64,000 nucleotides of DNA from Gallionella capsiferriformans ES-2 (GTDB taxonomy: Bacteria > Pseudomonadota > Gammaproteobacteria > Burkholderiales > Gallionellaceae), in NCBI RefSeq assembly GCF_000145255.1, contig NC_014394.1, positions 248,001-312,000 on the forward strand, in the 5' to 3' direction. The first letter of the stretch is position 1; every line of letters starts with the position of its first letter. A program made the translations under genes and the position numbers. The notes under the pieces were generated by a model. It had not been told where the DNA came from. It did not search any database and saw only the letters and a program-made list of their open reading frames with translations. Positions 20,227 to 28,555 of this stretch are shown here, in pieces.

Positions 20227-23200
20227 ATGGGTATTTCAGGACGTATTGCCAGACATTTTTTACACTCGCAGATGACGCCGTTGCTCGCGCTAGTTGCCGT
20301 GTTGCTGGGGTTGTTTGCAGTGTTGGTCACCCCGCGCGAGGAAGAGCCGCAGATTAATGTCACGATGGCCAACGTGCTGATCGCCTACCCCGGCGCGTCG
20401 GCTCAGGATGTGGCGAAAACCGTTGCTACGCCTGCCGAGCAGGTGCTCTCGCAAATCGCCGGCGTCGATCACGTGTACTCGGTCGCGCAACCGGGGATGG
20501 CGGTGATCACCGTGCAATTCAAGGTCGGCGAAGCGCATGTGCCGTCCTTGGTTAAGCTGTACGATGTGGTACATTCCCATTCAGACTGGTTGCCGCAAAC
20601 GTTAGGCGTCTCGCAGCCTATTATCAAAGCAAAAGGCATCGACGACGTGCCTATCGTGGCATTGACGTTGTGGCGAAATCAGCAGATTGGCGGTGGACTT
20701 GAACTCACGCAGGTGGCGCATGCCATTGAAGCGGAGTTGAAACGCGTGCCCGGTACCCGCGAGGTGTCGACGTTAGGCGGTACGCAGCGTCAGGTGCGTG
20801 TGCTGCTCAACCCCGAAAGTCTGAATGCGTATCAGTTGTCCATGCAGGATGTGCGCGCTGCGTTGCAGTCGGCCAATGTGTCGGAAAATGCCGGGACACT
20901 GGTGCAGGACAATCGCGAAGTGCTGGTGCAGACGGGCAGTTTTCTGACCGATGCGAACGAAGTGCGACAATTGGTGGTCGGTGTATCGAACAACAAGCCG
21001 GTGTTTTTGCGCGATGTAGCCGATGTGCAGGATGGTGCCGATCAGCCGGGCAGTTATGTCTGGCTGGGAACGGGGCCTGCTGCCGATGATAAAGGGATTA
21101 AAGCGCGCGGTGAATTTACGGCCGTCACGGTCGCGATTTCCAAGAAGCCCGGTGCCAATGCGGTGGAGGTCGCCGATGGCTTGCTTGCCCGCGTGGCGGA
21201 GCTCAAAGGCTCGGTGATTCCTGCTGATGTGGAAGTTAGCACCACGCGCAATTACGGCGAAACGGCCAACGACAAGGCCATGAAGCTGATCAAGAAGCTG
21301 CTGTTTGCCACGGCGGCCGTTGTCGCGCTGGTTTGGCTGGCCATGGGTCGCCGTGAGGCGATGGTGGTGGGGGGTGCAGTGTTGTTGACGCTGGCAGCAA
21401 CGCTGTTTGCGTCCTGGGCGTGGGGCTTTACGCTCAACCGTGTTTCCTTGTTTGCTTTGATTTTTTCAATCGGGATTCTGGTGGATGATGCAATCGTGGT
21501 GGTTGAAAACATCCATCGTCACCGCGCCTTGACACCAGATCAGCCCTTGTCGCAAATTATTCCCGCCGCAGTCGATGAGGTTGGCAGTCCGACGATACTG
21601 GCGACCTTTACGGTGATCGCGGCTTTGTTGCCGATGGCCTTCGTCAGTGGATTGATGGGACCGTACATGAGCCCGATTCCGATTAATGCCAGCATGGGAA
21701 TGTTGATTTCACTCGCGGTGGCGTTTGTCATCACGCCGTGGCTGGTGCTGCGTTTTGCAGGTTCGCATCACGAGTCGGTCAAAGAGGATGGCGAATCGGC
21801 TATCAGCGGATTTTTTCACAGGGTATTGAGTCCGTTTTTGAACGGTGCTCAGGGCAAACCGGCACGGCGCAAGTTGTGGCTTGGGATACTGGCCGGACTC
21901 GTGCTGGCCGTATCGCTCGGGGTTGTGAAGCTGGTGATTTTGAAAATGCTGCCGTTTGACAATAAGTCCGAATTTCAAGTGGTCGTGGATATGCCAACCG
22001 GTACGGCGCTTGAGCAAACCAATGCGGTGCTGCACGATATCGGTGCATATCTGGCCACCGTGCCTGAAGTGACCGATTACGAAGCGTATGCCGGTGCTGC
22101 GTCCCCGATTAACTTCAACGGGCTGGTGCGCCAGTACTATCTGCGCAGCGGTGCCGATCAGGGCGATATTCAGGTCAATCTGCGTGAAAAGCATCATCGC
22201 AGTCGCAGTAGTCATCAGATCGCGACCGCGATGCTCGACCCTATACAGAAAATTGCGGCCAACTGGGGCGCTAAAGTCAAGATCGTTGAAGTGCCGCCCG
22301 GTCCGCCTGTGATGTCGCCGATCGTCGCAGAAATCTACGGGCCGGATTATGAAGGGGCACGTCGGGTTGCGAGCCAAGTGCGTGCACAGTTTGGCAAGAC
22401 CGAGGGTATCGTCGGGATCGATGATACGGTCACTGAAGCGGCGCCCAAGCTGCAATTACGTGTCTTGCAAAGTAAGGCGGCCTTGTTGGGTGTTGCGCCG
22501 CGCGATATTGTCGATGTAATCGGCACGGCTTTGTCGGGACAGGATGTTGCGTCCTTGCACGACGCGAGTGCCAAATATGCGCCACCGTTACGTATCGGTT
22601 TGCCAGGTGAGCTGCGTAGCAGCATCGAAGAGGTGCTGAAACTGAAAGTGCGTGCGCGTGACGGTGTGCTGGTGCCGATTTCAGAAGTGGTGCAGGTGAT
22701 CCCGGTGGCGCGTGATTATCCGATCTACCACAAGGATTTGCTGCCGGTCGTGTATGTGTTTGGTGATATGGCGGGTAAATTAGATAGTCCGCTGTACGGT
22801 ATGTTCGGGATTAACGGGCAAATCAGTGGCACGCCGCTTGCGCAGGGCGGCAGTCTGAAAAGCTACTTCTTCAACACCCCCAGTGATCCTTATGCCGGTT
22901 ATGCGTTGAAATGGGATGGTGAATGGCAGGTGACGTTTGAGACATTCCGCGATATGGGCATTGCCTATGGTGTCGGACTTATCTTGATTTATCTGCTGGT
23001 GGTCGCACAGTTCAAATCTTATCTGGTTCCCTTGATTATCATGGCACCGATTCCGCTGACCATCATCGGCGTGATGCCCGGTCACGCCTTGCTGGGTTCG
23101 CAATACACGGCAACATCGATGATCGGCATGATCGCGTTAGCAGGAATTATCGTGCGTAACTCGATCTTGCTGGTGGATTTTGTCAATTTGCAGCTGGCGG

Positions 23201-23427
23201 GTGGGATTCCTTTGCAGCAAGCTGTGATTGCCGCGGCCGGGGCGCGCGCCAAGCCGATTGTGCTGACCGGCTTAGCTGCGATGCTGGGCGCGTTCTTTAT
23301 TCTGGATGATCCGATCTTCAACGGGCTGGCCATCTCCTTGATTTTCGGTATCCTCGTCTCCACCTTGCTGACACTAGTGGTGATTCCGGTGCTTTATTAC
23401 GCCACGCTGTATAAAAAATTCCAGTAA
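20227..23427 (+). CDS. RND-family efflux permease (AcrB-like)
   Basis: This is the inner-membrane proton-driven pump of the tripartite system. The roughly 1066-residue length and the layout (one N-terminal membrane helix, a large periplasmic loop, a membrane block, a second loop and a second block) are typical of HAE-type RND transporters. The proton-relay pair is visible as the two Asp in 'GILVDDAIVVVENIHRH', as in AcrB Asp407/Asp408. This argues for a drug/solvent-type rather than a CzcA-type metal pump. ATG 20227 is preferred over TTG 20218 because an AGGGG ribosome site lies nine bases upstream. Substrate unknown. The genomic setting with an ArsR-family sulfur-type sensor and an SQR-like protein hints at export of a sulfur compound or oxidised thiol, which is inference. 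Confidence 0.92.
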   Translation: MGISGRIARHFLHSQMTPLLALVAVLLGLFAVLVTPREEEPQINVTMANVLIAYPGASAQDVAKTVATPAEQVLSQIAGVDHVYSVAQPGMAVITVQFKVGEAHVPSLVKLYDVVHSHSDWLPQTLGVSQPIIKAKGIDDVPIVALTLWRNQQIGGGLELTQVAHAIEAELKRVPGTREVSTLGGTQRQVRVLLNPESLNAYQLSMQDVRAALQSANVSENAGTLVQDNREVLVQTGSFLTDANEVRQLVVGVSNNKPVFLRDVADVQDGADQPGSYVWLGTGPAADDKGIKARGEFTAVTVAISKKPGANAVEVADGLLARVAELKGSVIPADVEVSTTRNYGETANDKAMKLIKKLLFATAAVVALVWLAMGRREAMVVGGAVLLTLAATLFASWAWGFTLNRVSLFALIFSIGILVDDAIVVVENIHRHRALTPDQPLSQIIPAAVDEVGSPTILATFTVIAALLPMAFVSGLMGPYMSPIPINASMGMLISLAVAFVITPWLVLRFAGSHHESVKEDGESAISGFFHRVLSPFLNGAQGKPARRKLWLGILAGLVLAVSLGVVKLVILKMLPFDNKSEFQVVVDMPTGTALEQTNAVLHDIGAYLATVPEVTDYEAYAGAASPINFNGLVRQYYLRSGADQGDIQVNLREKHHRSRSSHQIATAMLDPIQKIAANWGAKVKIVEVPPGPPVMSPIVAEIYGPDYEGARRVASQVRAQFGKTEGIVGIDDTVTEAAPKLQLRVLQSKAALLGVAPRDIVDVIGTALSGQDVASLHDASAKYAPPLRIGLPGELRSSIEEVLKLKVRARDGVLVPISEVVQVIPVARDYPIYHKDLLPVVYVFGDMAGKLDSPLYGMFGINGQISGTPLAQGGSLKSYFFNTPSDPYAGYALKWDGEWQVTFETFRDMGIAYGVGLILIYLLVVAQFKSYLVPLIIMAPIPLTIIGVMPGHALLGSQYTATSMIGMIALAGIIVRNSILLVDFVNLQLAGGIPLQQAVIAAAGARAKPIVLTGLAAMLGAFFILDDPIFNGLAISLIFGILVSTLLTLVVIPVLYYATLYKKFQ

Positions 23428-23461
23428 AATTGTCGAAATTAAATTTAAGGAGCATTAACGC

Positions 23462-23674
23462 ATGAACGCAGAACGCATTATTCGCATCGTAGCCGGTACC
23501 TTTGTCATGTTGTCGCTGGCGCTGGGCGTTGAAGGCAGCCCGATTTTTGTGGCTAAAAATTTCTTGTGGTTTACCGGTTTTGTGGGTCTGAACCTGTTTC
23601 AGAGCGGGTTTACTTCGTTCTGTCCGTTGAACAATATTCTCGCTAAATTCGGGGTTAAAGGCGGTTCTTGCTAA
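23462..23674 (+). CDS. DUF2892 (YgaP-like) small membrane protein
   Basis: The 70-residue protein has two hydrophobic segments (about 7-24 and 34-52), the conserved 'GFTSFCPLNNILAKFGV' block after them and a C-terminal cysteine. It matches the DUF2892 family, the membrane part of the rhodanese YgaP. DUF2892 genes are often members of BigR-type sulfide-responsive operons. It follows the RND pump by 34 bp with an AAGGAG ribosome site, so it is the likely last gene of the operon. Its cysteines could carry sulfane sulfur. Confidence 0.85.
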   Translation: MNAERIIRIVAGTFVMLSLALGVEGSPIFVAKNFLWFTGFVGLNLFQSGFTSFCPLNNILAKFGVKGGSC

Positions 23675-25437
23675 CAAGCAGGCAGTCTTCTTTTAACTTA
23701 ACCCACATCAGTCTGGCTCTGGCCGGATTGATGTGGGTTTTGCCTTTTCTGCATTATCGTCACCAATATCCACTCACCACGTTTGAACAGGAGTGGTTGA
23801 GTGCGCTGATGGGCGTGCTCTCGCTCACCTTGCTGCTCACAGGCGATTATTGGCAAGCGCCCCGCCTGCCGCGCATCGTGCAATTGCCCGCGTTCCTGAT
23901 CGCGCTAGTGTTGCTGCAATCATCCTTGGGGATGATGGCGTATTTCGACCAGTCCTTGCTCTACCTGTTATATCTACTGTTCACTCTGCTGCTGATGATG
24001 CTGGGTGCGAGGTTGCGCGAGGTGTTTGGACTGGAATTTCTGGCTGTTGTACTGGCGGGATTTTTGCTGGTCGGGGCGGAACTCAGTGCGTTGATCGGCA
24101 TATTGCAGCACTACCGCTGGCACAGCTGGTTCGACTCTGTGGTGGTGATGAAAGTCTCAACCGGCGTGTACGGTAATCTTGCGCAACCCAATCATTTCGC
24201 CAGCTACATCACGCTGGGACTAATTTCGCTGGGTGTGCTGTTCGGGCAGCGTAAATTGCCGGCAGGTTTCGTACTGGCGCTGGCGCTGCCCCTGTTGTTT
24301 GTCTTGACGCTGAGCGGCTCGCGCAGCAGCTGGCTGTATTTATTGTTCATGCTGCTGCTGGCCTGGCGCGGGATGAAGACCCTGCCGCAGTTGCGCCCTG
24401 TAATGCATTATTGCGTAGTGTTGCTGGCAGGATTCGTGCTCATGCACGGCGTTGTGCAACTATCCTTTATGAAAGGGGCTGGCAGCAATTTCGATATTTT
24501 TCAGCGAGTTGCAGATACCTCGTCGGGCAGCATCCGTCTGCAATTGTGGCATGAAGCCTGGCTGATCTTCAAACAGTCGCCGTGGATGGGCGCAGGCTTC
24601 GGGCAGTTCGCCTGGCAGCACTTTCAGTTAGGGCCCGAGTTGCGGCAGGTCAATATTAACGGGCTGTATAACAATGCGCATAGTCTGCTATTTCAGCTGG
24701 CGGCTGAAGCTGGAATCGCCGGACTGCTGGTGTTGTTTGCAGCCTTAGGTGTCTGGTTTAAAGGGGGGCGTGTCTGTAGTGCCCCGCACTGGTGGGGGTA
24801 TGCCATCTTGGGTGTGCTGGCCATACACAGCCTGCTCGAATATCCGCTCTGGTATGTGTATTTTCTTGCGGTTGCCGCACTCCTGCTGGGCATGTTCGAT
24901 GAGACGCACTACCGGTTGCACATGCGCTGGGTGGGGCGCGGCGCGCTGGCCGCCATATTATTACTGGGGTTGTTGTCGCTGATTCAGCTCAAAAGCGGCT
25001 ATCAGCTACTCAAAGATACGCTTGCGATACGACCTGTTTCAGGCAACGTGGCTGTGGCCTTCGAACGTACGCGGGCCGGTCTGATTCAAGTACACAACGG
25101 CTCGTTACTACGGCCTTATGCCGATCTGTTTATGGCGGCCTATTTTGAGGTAAGTGACGAGAAGCTGGCGGCGAAGCTGGCGGTCAATTCGAACCTGTCG
25201 CGCTTTATTCCGATTGCGCCTGTGGTATACCGTCAGGCTTGCCTGCTCGCGCAAAGTGGGGATGCGCTTGCGGCGCGGCGGGTGTATGAACAGGCAATGT
25301 GGGCTTATCCCGCCAATCAGGAGGCGCGTGCGCAACTGGTCAAATTAGCCCAGAAAGACCCCGCGCACTTTGCCGCTCTGCTAGAATTCGCCCTCAAGAC
25401 AGAACAGGAGTATGCAAGTGCAATTCATAACAAGTAA
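23668..25437 (+). CDS. PglL/Wzy-family O-oligosaccharyltransferase (pilin glycosylation type)
   Basis: The 589-residue protein has about 12 membrane segments. It includes the O-antigen ligase (Wzy_C) core with the periplasmic 'YGNLAQPNHFASY' motif typical of PglL/TfpO-type protein O-oligosaccharyltransferases, followed by a C-terminal soluble TPR-like region (about 480-580). Such enzymes move a lipid-linked glycan onto pilins or other exported proteins. The TTG start at 23668 overlaps the DUF2892 gene by seven bases and has AAAGGCGG upstream. An ATG further in would remove the first membrane segment. The nearby MSHA-type pilus operon provides a likely acceptor, by position only. It could also be a polysaccharide ligase. 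Confidence 0.82.
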   Translation: MLTSRQSSFNLTHISLALAGLMWVLPFLHYRHQYPLTTFEQEWLSALMGVLSLTLLLTGDYWQAPRLPRIVQLPAFLIALVLLQSSLGMMAYFDQSLLYLLYLLFTLLLMMLGARLREVFGLEFLAVVLAGFLLVGAELSALIGILQHYRWHSWFDSVVVMKVSTGVYGNLAQPNHFASYITLGLISLGVLFGQRKLPAGFVLALALPLLFVLTLSGSRSSWLYLLFMLLLAWRGMKTLPQLRPVMHYCVVLLAGFVLMHGVVQLSFMKGAGSNFDIFQRVADTSSGSIRLQLWHEAWLIFKQSPWMGAGFGQFAWQHFQLGPELRQVNINGLYNNAHSLLFQLAAEAGIAGLLVLFAALGVWFKGGRVCSAPHWWGYAILGVLAIHSLLEYPLWYVYFLAVAALLLGMFDETHYRLHMRWVGRGALAAILLLGLLSLIQLKSGYQLLKDTLAIRPVSGNVAVAFERTRAGLIQVHNGSLLRPYADLFMAAYFEVSDEKLAAKLAVNSNLSRFIPIAPVVYRQACLLAQSGDALAARRVYEQAMWAYPANQEARAQLVKLAQKDPAHFAALLEFALKTEQEYASAIHNK

Positions 25438-25828
25438 CTTTTTCCCGATTTCTCTGGCGCTGATGAGTGGCGTGATGATTATTTGGTCGATGCTGGGTAG
25501 TCGTGTGCGCGGAATCAAGGACGTGGATACCAATGCCGCACTGCAACTGATCAACCACAAAAATGCGTTTATTCTCGATGTGCGTGAGCCGGCCGAATTC
25601 AAGGCCGGACACATATTGAACGCGCAACTGATTCCGCTGGGCAAGCTCAAGGAGCGCATGGGCGAACTGGCGAAATATAAAGACAAACCGGTAGTCGTGG
25701 TTTGCCGCAGCGGTAACCGCTCAGGTAATGCCTGCGTGGCGCTGGGCAAAAACGAATTTACTCAGGCTTATAACCTGGCAGGCGGCATGATGGCATGGCA
25801 AAAAGCCAATCTGCCGACGCAAAAATAA
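25412..25828 (+). CDS. Membrane-anchored rhodanese-like sulfurtransferase
   Basis: The 138-residue protein has one N-terminal membrane segment (about 10-28) followed by a single rhodanese domain (about 38-134). The active-site loop CRSGNRS has the persulfide-forming Cys98. It resembles YibN, which lies before grxC and secB in many proteobacteria, and the same order is seen here. It overlaps the PglL-like gene by 26 bases and the glutaredoxin gene by one base (TAATG). Confidence 0.9.
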   Translation: MQVQFITSNFFPISLALMSGVMIIWSMLGSRVRGIKDVDTNAALQLINHKNAFILDVREPAEFKAGHILNAQLIPLGKLKERMGELAKYKDKPVVVVCRSGNRSGNACVALGKNEFTQAYNLAGGMMAWQKANLPTQK

Positions 25829-26085
25829 TGGCTAAGGTCGTGATGTACACCACCGAGGTGTGCCCCTATTGCATCCGCGCTGAACAGTTGCTGCAGCGCA
25901 AGGGGGTCACCGAAATTGAAAAAATTCGTGTGGATCTACAACCTGAATTGCGTCTTCACATGGTAGAGATTACCGGGCGGCGCACCGTGCCGCAGATTTT
26001 TATCAACGAGCAGCATGTCGGCGGTTTCGATGATCTGGCAGCGCTGGAACAGGCGGGCTCATTAACGGCATTACTGGCAAATTAA
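25828..26085 (+). CDS. grxC: Glutaredoxin 3
   Basis: The 85-residue thioredoxin-fold protein has the CPYC redox motif at Cys12/Cys15, the cis-proline segment RTVPQIF and the GG motif before the last helix, all standard for GrxC. It reduces protein disulfides and ribonucleotide reductase using glutathione. I chose ATG 28 bases into the overlap (25828) rather than an upstream in-frame ATG at 25795, because the shorter protein starts at the first beta-strand and forms a TAATG junction with the rhodanese gene. Confidence 0.94.
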   Translation: MAKVVMYTTEVCPYCIRAEQLLQRKGVTEIEKIRVDLQPELRLHMVEITGRRTVPQIFINEQHVGGFDDLAALEQAGSLTALLAN

Positions 26086-26100
26086 CTTTAAGGATATAAC

Positions 26101-26562
26101 ATGACTGACGCTGCAAACACCCAACCCGTGTTCAATATGGACAAAATCTATGTGAAGGATCTGTCGCTGGAAATCCCTCACGCGCCGCAGATTTTTCTGG
26201 AACGCGAAAATCCGCAAATTGAAGTGCAATTGCATACCTCAGCCGAAGGCGTGGATGAGGGCGTGTTCGAAGTGAATGTCACGGCAACCGTCACGGCTAA
26301 AGTGGGCGAAAAGGTCATGTTCCTGATCGAAGCGAAACAGGCCGGTATTTTCACCCTGCGCAATTTGCCGGAAGTCGAAATGGAGCCGGTGCTGGCCGTG
26401 ATGTGTCCGAACATTCTGTTTCCGTACTTGCGCGAAGTGGTCTCCGACGTGGCGGTACGCGCAGGTTTCGCACCGGTCATGTTGAACCCGATCAACTTCG
26501 ATGTGTTGTATCAGCAGCAAAAACAACAGCAGGTTGAAGCGGCAGCGGCGACCACCCACTAA
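26101..26562 (+). CDS. secB: Protein-export chaperone SecB
   Basis: SecB keeps preproteins unfolded and hands them to SecA. The 153-residue acidic protein has the SecB core: 'IYVKDLSLEIPHAPQIF', the 'CPNILFPYLREVVSDVAVRAGF' segment and the conserved 'PINFDVLY' end, plus a Gln-rich tail. The rhodanese-grxC-secB-gpsA-trmL order is conserved in betaproteobacteria. An AAGGA ribosome site lies eight bases before the ATG. Confidence 0.97.
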   Translation: MTDAANTQPVFNMDKIYVKDLSLEIPHAPQIFLERENPQIEVQLHTSAEGVDEGVFEVNVTATVTAKVGEKVMFLIEAKQAGIFTLRNLPEVEMEPVLAVMCPNILFPYLREVVSDVAVRAGFAPVMLNPINFDVLYQQQKQQQVEAAAATTH

Positions 26563-27014
26563 TGCGATACCCCGCCGTCTTGCGTCTGGCCTCGTTGTGC
26601 ACCTTGCTGTGCGTACTGGGTGCGGCGCAAGCGGTTGACTATGTCACGGTCGGTGAGGCGAGCGCTATCTTGTACGATGCCCCGTCGCTTAAGGCGAAAA
26701 AACTGTTCGTCGTGAGCCGCTATATGCCGTTTGAAGCCATCGTGACCCTGGATAACTGGGTCAAGGTGCGCGACCGGACGGGCGGTTTGTACTGGCTGGA
26801 AAAGCATGCGCTGACTAACAAAAAGTACGTCGTCGTGATTCCTCCTTTGGTGGATGTGCGTGCTGAACCGGATGAGGGTGCAGCACGTGTGTGTCAGGTT
26901 CGGGCTCAGGTGGCGCTGGAGTGGTTTGAATCGACCGGCACCGGTTGGATCAAAGTGCGACACAAGGATGGCGAAACGGGGTTTGTTCGCAGCAGCGAGG
27001 TTTGGGGCGAATGA
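26562..27014 (+). CDS. Exported bacterial SH3-domain protein
   Basis: The 150-residue protein has a signal peptide (about 1-24, ending AQA) and two SH3-like units (about 26-85 and 90-148), the second ending 'GWIKVRHKDGETGFVRSSEVWG'. Such domains usually bind peptidoglycan or stabilise envelope proteins. The ATG overlaps the SecB stop (TAATG) and the stop overlaps the GpsA start (ATGA), so it is tightly coupled to both. The exact role is unknown. Confidence 0.85.
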   Translation: MRYPAVLRLASLCTLLCVLGAAQAVDYVTVGEASAILYDAPSLKAKKLFVVSRYMPFEAIVTLDNWVKVRDRTGGLYWLEKHALTNKKYVVVIPPLVDVRAEPDEGAARVCQVRAQVALEWFESTGTGWIKVRHKDGETGFVRSSEVWGE

Positions 27015-28003
27015 ATATTACCGTCATGGGGGCCGGTGCCTGGGGAACGGCGCTTGCCATCAGTCTTGCCGGACAGCATCGCGTCACGCTTTGGGCGCGT
27101 GACGCAGCACAAGTGGCGGCCATGCGGGCATCCCGCTGTAACGTCCGTTATCTGCCCGATGTGCTCTTGCCAGACTCGTTGCAGTTGAGTGATGATTTTG
27201 CGGCATCGCTAGCCGGTGCGGAGCTCGTGATTCTCTCCGCGCCAACGGCTGCATTGCGCGAATCGCTTTTGCGGCTGGTTCGCGCGGATTTAGCCTGCGG
27301 CGTTATCTGGCTATGCAAGGGCTTTGAGCCTGAAACTTCGTTGCTGCCCCATCAGGTTGCCGAGAAAATTTTGCCGCCCGGCACGCCGTACGGCGTTTTG
27401 TCAGGCCCCAGTTTTGCACTGGAAGTCGCGCAAGGCTTGCCGACTGCGCTGGTGCTGGCATCGGACGATGAGTCCTTTTCTCAGCGCACGGCGCAAGCGC
27501 TGCACCATTCAAGGTTGCGCGTCTATGCCAGCCGCGATGTGGTGGGCGTTGAAGTCGGCGGTGCAGTCAAGAACGTGATGGCGATCGCGGCCGGCGTGTG
27601 CGACGGCATGCGGCTGGGCAACAATGCCCGCGCAGCGTTAATGACCCGCGGGCTTGCTGAAATTTCCAGATTGGGGCTCAAACTGGGCGGGTGCTCTGAG
27701 ACGTTGAGCGGATTGTCGGGCGCAGGCGATTTGATCCTGACCTGTACCGGGGATTTGTCGCGCAACCGCCGTGTCGGTCTTATGCTGGCGCAGGGAAAAA
27801 CGCTCGACGAAATTTTGCAACAGCTAGGCCATGTCGCCGAAGGGGTGTATGCCGCGCGTGAAGTGTACAGCCTAGCCGCGCGCCTGAGCGTTGATATGCC
27901 GATCAGTGCAGCGGTCTATCACGTGCTGTATGACCATGTTCCCGTCGCACAGATGGTCGCCAGTTTGCTCAATCGCACCGCCAGTCTTGAATTTAGCCAG
28001 TAA
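27011..28003 (+). CDS. gpsA: NAD(P)H-dependent glycerol-3-phosphate dehydrogenase
   Basis: GpsA reduces dihydroxyacetone phosphate to glycerol-3-phosphate, supplying PlsY. The 330-residue protein starts with the nucleotide-binding GAGAWG motif (residues 7-12) and has the conserved 'LSGPSFA' and 'GAVKNVMAIAAG' catalytic blocks. ATG 27011 gives the canonical N-terminus and an ATGA overlap with the SH3 gene; longer upstream starts would add an unrelated tail. It ends in an 11-base convergent overlap with trmL. Confidence 0.96.
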   Translation: MNITVMGAGAWGTALAISLAGQHRVTLWARDAAQVAAMRASRCNVRYLPDVLLPDSLQLSDDFAASLAGAELVILSAPTAALRESLLRLVRADLACGVIWLCKGFEPETSLLPHQVAEKILPPGTPYGVLSGPSFALEVAQGLPTALVLASDDESFSQRTAQALHHSRLRVYASRDVVGVEVGGAVKNVMAIAAGVCDGMRLGNNARAALMTRGLAEISRLGLKLGGCSETLSGLSGAGDLILTCTGDLSRNRRVGLMLAQGKTLDEILQQLGHVAEGVYAAREVYSLAARLSVDMPISAAVYHVLYDHVPVAQMVASLLNRTASLEFSQ

Positions 28004-28469
28004 GTTTCGACGCGCCGCCAAAATCGCATTGACGCCAGGCTTCGAAAACCGCCACCGCAACGGTGTTAGACAGATTCAGGCTGCGGTTGTCAGGCAACAT
28101 CGGCAGTCGCACGCGCTGTGTCGTGGTCAGCTGGTTTAACACCTCGGCTGGCAGGCCGCGGCTCTCCGGACCGAATAAAAATGCGTCCCCGGGCTGATAG
28201 CGGATCTCATGAAACGGCTGCGAGCCTTTGGTCGTCAGTGCGAAAATACGCCCGGCATCAAATGCCGATAAACACGCTTCCAAATGATCGTAAACGCGCA
28301 GGTTGGCAAATTCGTGGTAATCGAGACCGGCGCGGATCAACTGCTTGTCTTCGAGGGTAAAACCCAGCGGTTTGATCAAGTGTAACTGGCAGCCCGTGTT
28401 GGCGCATAGTCGGATAATATTGCCCGTGTTAGGCGGGATTTCCGGCTGGTAGAGAATTACATGGAACAT
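27993..28469 (-). CDS. trmL: tRNA (cytidine/uridine(34)-2'-O)-methyltransferase TrmL
   Basis: TrmL is a SPOUT methyltransferase that 2'-O-methylates the wobble base of the tRNA-Leu isoacceptors. The 158-residue length is typical. The opening 'MFHVILYQPEIPPNTGNIIRLC', the central 'FGPESRGLP' and the C-terminal 'LSNTVAVAVFEAWRQ' form the trefoil-knot AdoMet site. It converges on gpsA. Confidence 0.95.
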   Translation of the reverse strand: MFHVILYQPEIPPNTGNIIRLCANTGCQLHLIKPLGFTLEDKQLIRAGLDYHEFANLRVYDHLEACLSAFDAGRIFALTTKGSQPFHEIRYQPGDAFLFGPESRGLPAEVLNQLTTTQRVRLPMLPDNRSLNLSNTVAVAVFEAWRQCDFGGASKLTG

Positions 28470-28555
28470 AAATTGTCGTTAAGTCTTGTCAGTGAAGGGA
28501 AAAAAGGCTAACTTCCGCCCGCGTAGGTTGAGTTTCAATTATTCAGGGAAGAATT

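Noticed and set aside
21709..22455. Minus-strand open frame of 248 codons opposite the RND pump gene
   Set aside because: The RND protein is unmistakable; the antisense product is His/Arg-rich and unlike any family.
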